From: Blastobasis lacticolella
Taxonomy: Eukaryota > Arthropoda > Insecta > Lepidoptera > Blastobasidae
Assembly (NCBI GenBank): GCA_905147135.1
Contig: LR990044.1
Coordinates: 10,978,122-11,042,121, forward strand
Reading direction: 5' to 3'
DNA: 64,000 nt
This document shows, piece after piece, positions 11,456 to 21,925 of the stretch. Below the pieces are notes generated by a model that was not told the DNA's origin, made no database searches, and saw nothing but the letters and a program-made list of their open reading frames with translations. Numbering within the stretch: the first letter of the stretch is position 1; every line of letters begins with the position of its first letter. Position numbers and translations under genes: made by a program.

Positions 11456-13028
11456 GCTCTGGCAGCAAAAAGACAAATGTCCCTCTACTGCCAAAGCCAC
11501 GGTTCCCCAAATCCCCACCCCATGGAGCACTGGAAACCTTACTCACCGGCAGAAACACAACACTATTTAAAAGAGTATTGTTTAGCTGCGATATTCTGTA
11601 AGGCTACATTTACAATCGCTTAGTTTATAACCACATCAGTAGAAACAAAACCGAGTTTGTGTTCCGATGCTGTAAAGTGCTAATGAAACAATCATTAAAG
11701 CTGGTTATACTCACAAGACAGCTCCGGTTTAATTGACCACTAGGCGGTTACAAGCGCCGCCAGCGAAATGCGAAATATCATATTCAGCGAACACCCTGGG
11801 TGTCTTTTACCATAATGCACTACTGTGTAATGCAACAATGAGACCCAAACGGCTCATTAACTCATTGAGGAGCACAAAAGAAACACTGCGGGCGTCTAAG
11901 AATGCACCTAGAAAAATATTTATTGTCGGAATCCCCAGTCTTCCAGACGATACTCCGGGTATTTCCGTCGGTACGCTTTTGCGGCTACCTGTGCTACCCG
12001 GCCGAGTTGAAAAGCCAGGTAGAGATTGCGGCTTTAACGCGCTCCGATGTCCACCTCCGAAGTCGTATTACACCAAAACTGGGAAGTGAATCCGATGTTG
12101 ACATTCGTCGTTTACCAAGCAACATCGCTACCTATTTGTAACAGTACAGTATTTACCGATTCCCGTCTTTATGTAGTGCTATTTACAGATCACGCCGGGA
12201 TTTTCCGAGAATCGATGTTTTATTGTTTTCGTATTTTAGAACTAGCGTAGGTATCTATTATTTCGTCGAATCCAATAGTTATGTGTTTACCTTGAAATAT
12301 TTTGTCAACACTGTTTATATTTACAAATTGCGTAGGGGTTTCTAGACATAGGTTTAATTTAAGGCAAAGATTTAAATTATTTTAAAAGTTTGATTTAATT
12401 CGGAGAAAAAGAGAGAAAATTATCTTCTAATTTCGACCACAGCTTCGTCGAAAATATACTGCCTGCACTAGCTTCACCGGTTAGCATGACTCTATTTGTC
12501 AGTTACGGTAAGCTCCTTACTTTAAAATTTTGTGATAAATTTTTCCATCATACTCTTACCTACCACTTTATCCATCTATTTTACTGCAGACAAGCGCGGC
12601 GGAAGTGCGACGTTTTCTCCCGAAAGGATGCAACTCCATTTGTTACAATACTTCCATCGCGCCATATCGCCAGAGCTGCCGGTTATTTGTCAGTCGTCGT
12701 CCACCGTCAAATAGATTTTACTGACTGACACATCCGAGTCCGCTGACATTGATTCATTTGGAAACTGCACCGCAGATTTGTGACGGAACTGGGGAAACCA
12801 GTTTTTGATACAGCGGCCCGTGCGTTGTGTCGGCAGAATGCATGTCAGATGTCGGATGTAGGCATTAATCACGCTTTTATAGATGCAGTTTCCGCAAAAT
12901 GATTTGTGTGCTATTCTTGTCATATTTATTTCGAACTTCATGAGTTTTGACTTACCTAGCTACCTAGCTCATGTGCTGATAGTGCGTACTGAGGTACTTA
13001 CATACATTTCTTCACCATTATCTATACA
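11456..13028. other. Non-repeat stretch with several short open frames
   Basis: 11733-12140 carries two overlapping plus-strand frames (118 and 79 codons). 12588-12715 is open in all three plus frames, with an intron-like sequence (gtaagc...ttttactgcag, 12506-12588) just before it. None of the peptides matches a family I know. I do not call a gene. It could hold a diverged exon or an old repeat. Confidence 0.35.
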
Positions 13029-13030
13029 TA

Positions 13031-13243
13031 TAATCTGTCCAAACTGACTTGTCTTATTTGGTTAAGGAAATTATGTATTTAAATGAATAATGTGCAGCAG
13101 TATTCGTTGAAATTCATACTCTATGTGTTTCTTATGTAATTCTTGACATCTATACACAATATACGTAGCGTGATTGATACGGCAAGTCGTGATTTTCGGC
13201 ATTGTTTGTTCACCAAATAAGACAAGTCAGTTTAAACAGATCA
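13031..13243. mobile_element. 213-bp MITE with about 30-bp terminal inverted repeats, copy 1
   Basis: The left end TAATCTGTCCAAACTGACTT + GTCTTATTTGGT is the inverse complement of the right end ACCAAATAAGAC + AAGTCAGTTTAAACAGATCA with few changes. It is flanked by TA at 13029-13030 and 13244-13245, as in Tc1/mariner-type insertion. A second copy of exactly 213 bp is at 19.64 kb. A Helitron-like element abuts the right end. Confidence 0.85.
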
Positions 13244-13462
13244 TAGTATAAAACTAAGTCGATTCCCGCCGTCTGTCCCTATATAGCTATCTATGTAAGT
13301 ATCTATGTACGCTTAGATCTTCTAAACTACGCAAGGGATTTTAATGCGGTTTTCAACAATAGATAGAGTGATTAAAGACGAAGCTTTATAAGCAAGTAAA
13401 AAAGGGTAAGTAGGGTAGGTAAAGTAGGTATACGCGAACGAAGTCGCGCTGGGTCCACTAGT
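13244..13462 (+). mobile_element. Helitron-like element (CACTAGT family), near full length
   Basis: Blocks in order: TAGTATAAAACTAAGTCG, CCCGCCGTCTGTCCCTAT, GTACGCTTAGATCTTCTAAA, CTACGCAAGGGATTTTAATG, CGGTTTTCAACAATAGATAG, then GCGAACGAAGTCGC (stem-like) and the end GGTCCACTAG followed by T. At least six other copies are in this window (20.6, 23.4, 26.7, 50.1, 61.5 and 63.2 kb). The CTAG|T end with a nearby hairpin suggests a Helitron. The class is inferred. Confidence 0.7.
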
Positions 13463-13536
13463 GGGGAATAAATATTATTCAATAGGTTTATTGAAAAGGT
13501 TGTAGGGAGTCGATGTCTGCAAAAGTCATCAAGGCC

Positions 13537-13610
13537 AAAATATTTAAAATCGTGGGGGAGGCCTTTATTAAGCAGTGGACATCCAGCGGCTGGAGTATGA
13601 TGATGAGATT
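13537..13610 (+). mobile_element. LINE ORF2 3' tail fragment
   Basis: The frame gives VGEAFIKQWTSSGWSMMMRF, the signature end of lepidopteran LINE ORF2 proteins (G-E-A-x-x-x-Q-W-T-S). It runs into an (ATG)n-like tail. Only this 70-base end is recognisable. Confidence 0.65.
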
Positions 13611-16352
13611 TATACTACCGAATGCAATGGTATCAATAACAATATATTTCTTTGCAATAAACCCCAACAGGTTCACGTGGTCCAGTCAATTTGGAGAACC
13701 AGTCGTATAAGATAGCCTTACACTTTACACACCACTATTTACTTTATGCCCCTAATAACTATGCAAATGCAAGAACCGTACAGCTTAAGGGCCTAGATTA
13801 AACGGTTAATTAAAAGATGCCATTGCTGTGTCTCAGCGTGAATCCTGCTCAGTATTTATGGGTGTAATTCGATGCACTTGAAACCATGGCCCTTGGCGGC
13901 CGATGGCTATCGGTATAGCAATTAATTACTACGCGTACACGATTTAGGTATCCGTTATTGCAGCGCTTTGTCGCTATACCTACTCATGTGATGCAGAATT
14001 ATGTTATCGCTATTTGTATAATATAGTAAATCATAGTGACTTCACGGGGTGCCAATCAGCTTCTGAAACTATTTAACAAGTCTTCAAGTCCCATCGGAAA
14101 ACCTTGGTCAACCTTGCTTCGCTAGGCACACCTAACAAGTGACGAGGTCATTGCGGTGCTAGTTCGACTAGCCTCAAAGTACGAAATGGTCACCCATCCA
14201 GTTCCCGGACCCAAAGAGCGTTGCTTAATTTTCGTTATCGATTTCGCAAACTCACGGCCACTAGACGGCGCATCTACTTTATACCTACCTTATATGGAGT
14301 ATTAGATGATTCAGTTAGCCATTGTTACCAATAACTTTATCAGATGTAACGCAACATTGTGCAATGGCGTCAGCCAACAGATGAATGATGCAAATCTTAC
14401 ATCAGCTTCAGTAAAAGAAATATTTATTCCCTTAGGACTTTTGGTTAGCTACTCTACCGTAATTAGTTATGAGGGGATGACGCTAGGCCAACCATCCCGA
14501 AGAAAGCTTAGAGAAATAGAGAAACAAACCTAAAGAGGTTTGTTTCTCTATTTCGTTCGAGTTCCGTTTGGGTACGACACCATCCAGAAATGATTCTACA
14601 AGGATGTATGTAGGTCATATCAGCAAGAACCAGGTATAGCGTCGTCTTCATCAGCGGTTCCGTCTTGGTTTTAGATTTGTTTCTAATATTAAATATTAAA
14701 TTTTGATCATGTCCTATCACCATCCTCTGGGCCCAAGCCAACATCACCTGCTTTCGGTCCCCCATCTGACAGACGGACGGCTGGCAAATAGGGCTTTCCC
14801 TAACGCTTCTGCGTGTCAAATGATACTGGAGGAAAAATGAAACGTCACAGATAACCAGTTAACTGACCATGATTACCTATCTCCAAGGAACAAGGGAAAT
14901 GGTAGTGTACGCACCACATATTGATAAGCTACTATAAAATCTGAAAGCGTTTCGCTATTAGAACAGCGGACTCTGGCAGAAACCGGGATTTAAGCGCTAA
15001 GATGGGTAAACCGCCCTTCAAGTGCATTGATCTGTTTGCTGTGGCTGTACTGTATCTATGATGTACCTAGTGAAGTGAAATCATATTTTCTTTTGTTTCT
15101 TTTTTATTATGATTTCACTAGCCAGACATTTGATCGCCACCTCACGGTGGTAAGTGACGATGCGGCCGATGATGGAGCATGCCTGTCTAGGAACAGCCTA
15201 TTCACTCTGGATTTTACAAATTGTTACAAATTATCTTAGATACAAGAGTCAATGTACAAAGTTTGACTATTGAATAATTTGACGAACTCGGCGATTCTTG
15301 TTGACCTTTTCTTTGACTTGGTTTGAAAGACAGTTCAAACTAAACTGAGAGCCAACAATTATAATTAGATAAGTGGCTTCTTCTTATAAATTTTTGGGCT
15401 AAAAGTTTCGCGCAAAAGCTAGACACGTCCTCTGCAAACTCTAAAGTAAACAGCGCAGCTTACATTTCCATGGAAATCTCCAGAATTCCATGCAAATGAC
15501 GCAATCCGAGCATCAGTCCCCTGGCTGACCTAAACACGGCGGGTGACTCACGCGCTCGGTGCATGTTTCACGTTGTTACCGACTACGGCCCATTGTCCAC
15601 TCATTAACTTACATTTTAAATGACTTTGTCGTTGTTTTGTTTACTTGTTATGGGCTTTTCACATACATTACTCGCATTGTGCAACAGAAGCTAGTCAAGT
15701 TACTAATGAACCGGTGTTGGTTTTTGGGTTTTGTTACATATGCGTAGTTTTATGAACAAGTATGTACTTTGGATTAGGTTAATTGAAATAGCGTGTTTCA
15801 GATGCGGAGAGTCGCGCCGTTAAATACAATGTTGGCTGTGAGCTGGGAATGACTGAAAATGTAGTCTATAAATGAAGTGGTCTGTCTGCTCTCACTATTT
15901 TTCTAAACTAATAAATACTAGTGATGCGTTCCGGCCTCGTACAAACTATATCTTGATTTAGGTTTGATTCGATCCATTTGGTACGACGTCCTTCCAAAAC
16001 ATTTCCCCGCACACGGTCAGTTGCTCGGAGTATTGTGATATTTGGTCCGTGGTCAGTTATCTTGACAAGCCTATTTTTCTCATGCCACTTGTCATGCCGA
16101 CTGGCAAGCTGAGGCCGCCATAATACTGCCAAAAGTCAGAACTTACATTACCTACATAAAATAAAAACAACAAAAAATCGATTTACATTAGATATTTATT
16201 AGAAGCTTAGAACCTTATTCTGCCGCCTTTGAACAACATACGTTGAAAAATCCAGCTGTAGACAGTGCTTAGCATTCTCGCAGCGGCAAATCGATACAAT
16301 CTGGAGGATGGATACTAAATAGAGCATGATGGTCGTAAACGGGTGTTGCGTC
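13611..16352. other. 2.7 kb without a recognised gene
   Basis: Mostly AT-rich with several short chance frames. The only marked structure is the 42-base perfect hairpin at 14513-14554, listed separately. Confidence 0.5.
14513..14554. repeat. Perfect 19-bp hairpin with 4-base loop
   Basis: gaaatagagaaacaaacct (14513-14531), loop aaag, then the exact reverse complement aggtttgtttctctatttc (14536-14554). Function unknown. It could be a recent micro-inversion, the heart of a small fold-back element, or a hairpin RNA source. Confidence 0.9.
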
Positions 16353-16963
16353 ACTGCCAGCCTGCGTCCATCCAATCTAGGTACGTGCGGGCTCAAGGCC
16401 CGCGTTCAAAATTATCGCATTTTCTCGCTCGTAATTCGTATCATAATTTGCATATTAAGCGGCCGAGTGTGTTGCCACTGAGAAGGGCAAAGTGTAGAAG
16501 AAGAGTATCGTGGTGCAAAAGTAATACACAAGAAAAGATATAGTTTACAGTAATGTAAAATTTTATTTAAATTTTAGCTATAATTATATCCGGTTTTGAG
16601 TTTTGGACATTGTTGGACCTCTATTACCAATAGTGTGTAGTTCTGGAACCAAGAAAGCAGAGTAAACTGCCAGCCTGCGTCCATTCTATTATACGAGTAG
16701 GAACGTGCGGACTCAAGGCCCGCGTTCAAAATTATCGCATTTTCTCGTTCGTAATTCGTATCATAATTTGCATATTAAGCGGCCGAGTGTGTTGCCACTG
16801 AGAAGAGAGGCGGGTGCGATAAAAAACGGTCGGGCGTGTGTCGTACAGTAAAAGTAAAAAAAAAAAATCTAGTTTACAGAAATGTAAAATTTGAATTTAA
16901 ATTTTTAGTCTTATTATAGCTGGTGTTAAGTTTTGGACATTAATGGACCTTTATTACCAATTT
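16353..16963. repeat. 313-bp tandem direct duplication with conserved core
   Basis: Unit 1 starts at 16353 and unit 2 at 16666, both with actgccagcctgcgtccat. The core (GTGCGG.CTCAAGGCCCGCGT through ATTAAGCGGCCGAGTGTGTT, about 110 bases) is nearly identical between units. The last half of each unit differs more. Each core holds the octamer ATTTGCAT (16446-16453 and 16766-16773), the classic POU-protein site. I recognise no known repeat or RNA gene. Confidence 0.85.
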
Positions 16964-17227
16964 GAAAGACAATGCATAGAAAATAGGCCACTCTATATAG
17001 AGTGAGTGTAGAGTTCTCCAGAACCTATCAGCCAAGAAAACAGAGAGTGGAAAAACACTAACACCTTCGACTTATCTACAGCTCTACATGTGTCGTAGGA
17101 GGCGATTAATGTCTGAGAGGCTAACAACTACACTCTTTGTAGACAAGATGAAAATAGGCAGCGGCGTGTTCTGTCTCACAACTCCAACACGATCAAGATT
17201 ACCAAAAAAACTAGTTTTTATCTAGAT

Positions 17228-17304
17228 TTCCACTTTCCATAAGGTGGCCCGCTTGCCTGTTTGCCTACCGTATGACATAAAAAAAAAAAAAAAAAAAAAA
17301 AAAG
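17228..17304 (-). repeat. Repeat B copy, partial, ending at a poly-A run
   Basis: The complement of repeat B: ccactttccataaggtggcc, CGCTTGCCTGTTTGCCTACC, then GTATGACAT and a run of over 20 A at 17279-17303. The same terminal structure (GTATGACATA plus A run) ends the copy at 48.9 kb. Confidence 0.8.
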
Positions 17305-18436
17305 ATAAAATACAGTCATTGTTTCTGAGAAATAACGTAGATAAACCATTTCGAAAATCTTTATGAAATTCCAGCCACTTTAGTTAGATTAGATTAGATT
17401 CTTACTTAACACAATGATTACATTTAAAATTTATTTTATATAAATACATATTTGAGAAAAGATCGTCAAAGAAGCAAAACATTGAAACACTAAATAAATA
17501 CCTATAAATTAATAAAATACATTAACGGGAAAATTTACATAAGTTGTTGAAAATTACTGTACCTACTTAATTAACCTAATCATCGAGACTTGTGCTCTAC
17601 CCATCAAGCACATAATAATTTCCAACAAAAATTATAGCAATCTAATAATTTCTAAAGAAAACAACAAGCAAGCAAAGAACAGTACTTTAAATCACAACAA
17701 TAAACACTTGTTTTGATGGCACTCGATAAGTGTTGAAATTTAATTGGAGAGTTTAAAACTTTGGATCCGCTTCTTTCAAAAGGTCAATGATGTGTGGGCT
17801 CATAGCATGTCATAGGCACCTATATTCCTCATTATTTTAAAGGCCATGTGGTTATTTGATTTTGATGGAAGCTGCGCTCCAAAGGCCTTGTAAAGCGAAG
17901 CATGAAAACACGTTACGTGCCTTATCATATTGACATCCGACATTTTGTGATAATAAAAATACAACGTTCCTTTTACTCCAGCTTGGTTTGACAAGGACGG
18001 AAAGAGCGGCAGCGGTTTGTTTGGCCCTTCACACATACAAGTGCGGTTCATTCATGTAAATATTGAATGACATATTTATTTTACTATAGTTTGTTTGTCG
18101 GTCAGTAGGTCTTTGAGGAACTGATACGGGTTGGTGTTAGTTTACAGAAGTGGAACTATAATAAATGTTTAATTGTAGGGTTCGCCGTTATGCCATATTT
18201 TTTTAACCAAATTCCAGAACTAAAATACTTCAGTCACAATGACAGGGTCTGCATAAAAATGATAGATGGATACACCATATACATTACCTACGTGAACTAC
18301 TCATAGTATAACTCTGGTCGGCGGAGCAATCGCTTCTCCACTCTCCTGTCTGCCAACCACTTCGTGAACTATTACTACCATCAAATAAAGTTTATTTTGA
18401 TGGGTGCCTATGTACCAATATGATGGTCAAGATAGA
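17305..18436. other. AT-rich spacer, nothing recognised
   Basis: An 83-codon minus frame at 17800-18051 has no family signature. No repeats match elsewhere in the window. Confidence 0.4.
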
Positions 18437-18449
18437 GTAGGTAGATATA

Positions 18450-18710
18450 ACAAAAATCATCTTGGCGTTAAAGTCCCGGTTGTGCACTCGCGCACGATGA
18501 CCCGGGGTCCGCCTTGACCAGTATTTGGCAGGTCAGGTAATTACAGTGGAGCGACAGCCATCTGACCTCCATGGCCCTGCTACCAGGGGAACCTGACCAG
18601 ATTGGATCATGGTTACACATCCAGTCGCCTGAATGTGCAGGTTTCACACGATGTTTTCCCTCACCGTAAGAGCATCGGTTAGTATTCAACTAATGTACAT
18701 AACTCAGAAG
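18450..18710 (-). mobile_element. SINE-A copy, 5'-truncated, 13-bp TSD
   Basis: Minus-strand SINE-A body from the CATCTTGGCGTTAAAGTCCC end to CATAACTCAGAA. The tRNA-like head is absent. It is flanked by gtaggtagatata at 18437-18449 and 18711-18723. A truncated copy with a TSD shows that truncation happened at insertion, as in LINE retrotransposition. Confidence 0.9.
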
Positions 18711-18723
18711 GTAGGTAGATATA

Positions 18724-19394
18724 TAAGTACCTATATGTTCCTCTGTTTTGTACATTTGACTTTTGTGTGTGTAATAAAGAGTTTTTACTTACTTACATCT
18801 TGTTTACATCTTATGATATTATTATAAATTTTCAACAGATTATTGTACGAGCTAAAGTAAAGACTCATTCCATTGTGAATCGCCTGCAATAAATTACTTT
18901 TTGTATTTACCCCGTACACGAAACAAAAAACATGACGAGTCATTACGAGCATGAGCAAATTATGCAAAAGGCAATGCTATCAGCAAGTTCAATCACATTA
19001 GGCTGGTACTGAATGGTGTAAGAAGGGACAAGATTGCTGGAACAAATTATATCAGCATTTAAAAATTATTTTACGGCATCATTGCCGCTTTTTTTTGTTA
19101 TTAAATTATTAACGAAATTGTTAACAGTGTTTATCTAAATGAAAAACACAATGGCTATAACATGGTGACCAGTAGAGTAGAATAGGGCTGACCCATTCTA
19201 TTGGCAAGTTAGTTGCATGTGTTTGTATGTATCAACATCATCATCACACATCGTACTTGAGGTAGTCAAATAAAGAATTGGTCAAAAGCAGAAATGGGCC
19301 TATTTAGAACTGACCAATTGAAGAAGTGACCGAGTTGAGACAGAACTGGCGATATAAACGGACACAACGACAAGAAACAAATAAAGAAGTGGTC
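18724..19394. other. Spacer with a polyadenylation-like end
   Basis: 18730-18790 reads like a transcript end (TTTTGTGTGTGTAATAAAGAG), a motif also seen at 36.0, 44.46 and 63.99 kb. The rest is unremarkable. Confidence 0.4.
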
Positions 19395-19612
19395 CTCAAA
19401 CGTCAAAACGATTCGTACAAGGACAAATAACCTAACCGCCAAAAAAGAAACGTCAGAAAACCCCCGACACGTATACTCAAATATTTTCTAAACAATTGAA
19501 CTGATTTTAATCGGGAGCTACGATGCGCCACAGACAGACATACCACCAGATACACACAGAGCCACAGATACACACGTCAAACTTATAACACCCTTAGTTT
19601 TTAACGGGGATT
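19395..19612 (-). repeat. Repeat D copy
   Basis: aataacctaaccgcc, AACCCCCGACACGTATACTC, then TTTTCTAAACAATTGAACTG, CGGGAGCTACGATGCGCCAC and AACTTATAACACCC. These blocks recur in order at 28.1, 30.05 and (inverted) 37.3 kb. The orientation given is opposite to the 37.3 kb copy. The class is unknown. Confidence 0.65.
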
Positions 19613-19636
19613 TAAAATGGGCCTTTTATCTACCTA

Positions 19637-19849
19637 TAATCTGTCCAAACTGACTTGTCCTCTTTGGTTCTGGAAATTATGTATTTAAATAGATAATGTG
19701 CAGCAGTATTCGTTAAAATTCACATTCTATGTGTTTCTTGTATAATTCAAGACATTTTTACACAATATACGTAGCGTGATTGATACAGCAACTCGTGATT
19801 TTGGGCATTGTTTGTTCACCAAATAAGATAAGTCAGTTTAAACAGATCA
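19637..19849. mobile_element. 213-bp MITE, copy 2
   Basis: Same length and inverted termini as the copy at 13031-13243 and same internal sequence (AATGTGCAGCAGTATTCGTT, CAATATACGTAGCGTGATTG) with scattered substitutions. It is flanked by TA at 19635-19636 and 19850-19851. It is non-coding, so it must have been moved by a transposase supplied in trans. Confidence 0.85.
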
Positions 19850-19851
19850 TA

Positions 19852-20631
19852 TATGCGTGGAGGAGGGTCAAGTACAGGAGTGGACTTTATGGGTAGTTGA
19901 TGTAATGTGATGATTAATTACCATAAAACAAGTAGGTTCGTTGACCATCATTGTAAATAAAGTCGCCAGTAAATTGCTTTACGTGATAATTTATTGAGAT
20001 TTAAAAACACTTTTGTTAGAAACGTTGACTGGTCGTGGAAATTATTGATTTAAAGTTCCAATCCTCAATATTCTTACATATCATGTAGTTTAAACTAAAT
20101 TACTCCAGAAATCCAAACTGAAAAATTCCCAGTGTCATTTTTTCCAGAAACACCCACTGACATAGCACAGGGTGATATTTAAAAAATAGGTTCAATAATC
20201 CTACCAGATCTATAAAAGAAGTTTCAGTTACTAATTAGTGCCGTCTGTTAGCAAAGAAATCATAATTAAAAGCCCTAGTTAAAGGAATTTCATTTTGTAA
20301 AACAAAACAAAACTGTGAAAGAACTGTACCTACATTTACAAGCGCATTTTGCAGTTCGTTTGTTAAAGTTCGCTTTGTTTTAATCCTATTAGGCGAGTCT
20401 AGAATCTAGACACTGGAAGTCTAGATGAATACTTCTCCATAAATTGAGAGGGAAAGAAATGTTTTCGAATAGGTAAAACATTGAAAACGAATACAATGGT
20501 TTGAATAATTGTAGCCTCCATTTGTTTACAAGTGAGATAATGATTTTTTAATTAAGAATTTGAACGAATGGTTCGTCATTTATTTTAAATTAGCTGCCGC
20601 TTCGCAAGCTATAAATCTTCTGTACATTATT
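19852..20631. other. AT-rich spacer
   Basis: Nothing recognised. A small palindromic cluster (gtctagaatctagacac) lies at 20398-20412. Confidence 0.35.
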
Positions 20632-20822
20632 ACATAGTATAAAACAAAGTCATTTCCCGTTGTATCTATGTACGCTTAGATCTTTTAATCTACGCAACGG
20701 ATTTTAATGCGGTTTTTAACAATAGATAGAGTGATTAAAGATGAAGGTTTATGAGCAAGAAAAATAAGAGTAGGTTGGGGTAAAGTAGGTGTACGCGAAC
20801 GAAGTCGCGCCGGTCCACTAGT
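20632..20822 (+). mobile_element. Helitron-like element (CACTAGT family), full length
   Basis: ACATAGTATAAAACAAAGTC to GTACGCGAACGAAGTCGCGC + CGGTCCACTAG followed by T. It has the same block order as 13.24-13.46 kb with a short deletion in the GTCTGTCC region. There are no open frames. Confidence 0.75.
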
Positions 20823-21257
20823 AAATAAAATATTACTACATATATATAAATATTATATTTAATTGGTAAAAGCTATTAAAGTCTTTTGCAAAGTCAAGAA
20901 CTGACTGACATACAGACCGAAGCAAAATTGTATAGATTAGAGCTGTTTATTAAATAATTTTCACATTGGTTAAAATTTTTTTTTGTGGGTTTGTCATTTT
21001 GTGGTATTGTTATTCAGAAGTTAATATTAACTTAGGTATACGATAGCTCTGGTAGTGCATTAAATGTCACCCAGTTAATCTAGGCAGGTATAAATTTATA
21101 CTTTAGCAATTTTCTGAAGTAGGTGTAATTTATTGGCTTTGTTTATTTTAGAATTTTATGAAAATCAGTAGATAGATAGGTGTTCTTTACTGTTGCCAAT
21201 AATATTTTGTTGAACTTCCTTAGACGTCACATACAATTATAAGGTAAGTATGTAACC
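20823..21257. other. AT-rich spacer
   Basis: No gene or repeat recognised. Confidence 0.35.
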
Positions 21258-21525
21258 ATACCATTGGCCGTGTGGTGTCCGGCAGAGTAGAAGAGCACCA
21301 ACCCCTTACACTCATGGGTGTCGTACAAGGCGACTAATGTTTTCGAGACAAAAGATCAAGAGTCTCCGTAGTCTGGAAAATGGGCAGCAGCATTTTCTAT
21401 TGTTATATTTAAACACTGCGATCTCCAATCCGCCTGCCAAGCGTGGAGATTATAGCAATAACCTCCCCATTAGTGGGAGAGGCCCTAAGTCCTGCAGTGG
21501 ATTGTTACGGGCTGTGATGATGATG
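21258..21525 (+). repeat. Repeat C copy, well preserved
   Basis: attggccgtgtggtgtccgg, GAGCACCAACCCCTTACACT, CTAATGTTTTCGAGAC, GGAAAATGGGCAGCAGCATT, CACTGCGATCTCCAATCCGC, GTGGGAGAGGCCCTAAGTCC and the end GGGCTGTGATGATGATG. The trinucleotide tail recalls SINE or LINE 3' ends. A SINE-A starts 45 bp further on. Confidence 0.8.
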
Positions 21526-21570
21526 TAACCATACTTTTATTTTTACATTGCTTACAATAAAAAAATAGTA

Positions 21571-21925
21571 GAGTGTCAGTGGCCGAGCGGTTAGAGTATG
21601 CAACTCGTAAGCCAGAGGTCCCGGGTTCGAATCCCGCTTCGGCCATGTACCAATGACTGTTTTCTGAGTTATGTACATTAGTTGAATACTAACCGATGCT
21701 CTTACGGTGAGGGAAAACATCGTGATGAAACCTGCACATTCAGGCGACTGGGTGTGTAACCATGATTCAATCTGGTCAGGTTCCCCTGGTAGCAGGGTCA
21801 TGGAGGTCAGATGGCAGTCGCTCCACTGTAATTACCTGACCTGCCGAATCCTGGATCATGGTCAAGGCAGACCCCGGGCCCTCGTGCGCGAGAGCATAAC
21901 CGGGACATTAACGCCAAGATGATTA
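21571..21925 (+). mobile_element. SINE-A, best full-length copy (reference)
   Basis: The tRNA-like head begins GAGTGTCAGTGGCCGAGCGG (A box TGGCCGAGCGG) and has a B box GGTTCGAATCC near 21624. The body contains CGGTGAGGGAAAACATCGTG, CTGGTCAGGTTCCCCTGGTA and TCGCTCCACTGTAATTACC, and ends ACATTAACGCCAAGATGATT. The A and B boxes form an internal RNA polymerase III promoter. The head resembles tRNA-Ser/Leu types but this is not a working tRNA gene. Element length is about 355 bp. Confidence 0.9.

Noticed and set aside
11733..12140. A 118-codon gene
   Set aside because: It overlaps another open frame of similar length, has no family signature and lacks support from composition. Left as unannotated.
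12690..12941. An 83-codon minus-strand terminal exon
   Set aside because: The ending is acidic and plausible, but there is no domain and the plus strand is also open. Evidence is too thin.
17279..17303. Processed pseudogene poly-A tail
   Set aside because: The A run is the regular end of repeat B, also present at 48.9 kb.
21571..21650. tRNA gene on the plus strand
   Set aside because: A and B boxes are present, but the sequence belongs to the SINE-A head, repeated many times with a SINE body attached. No proper tRNA fold with an acceptor stem was seen.
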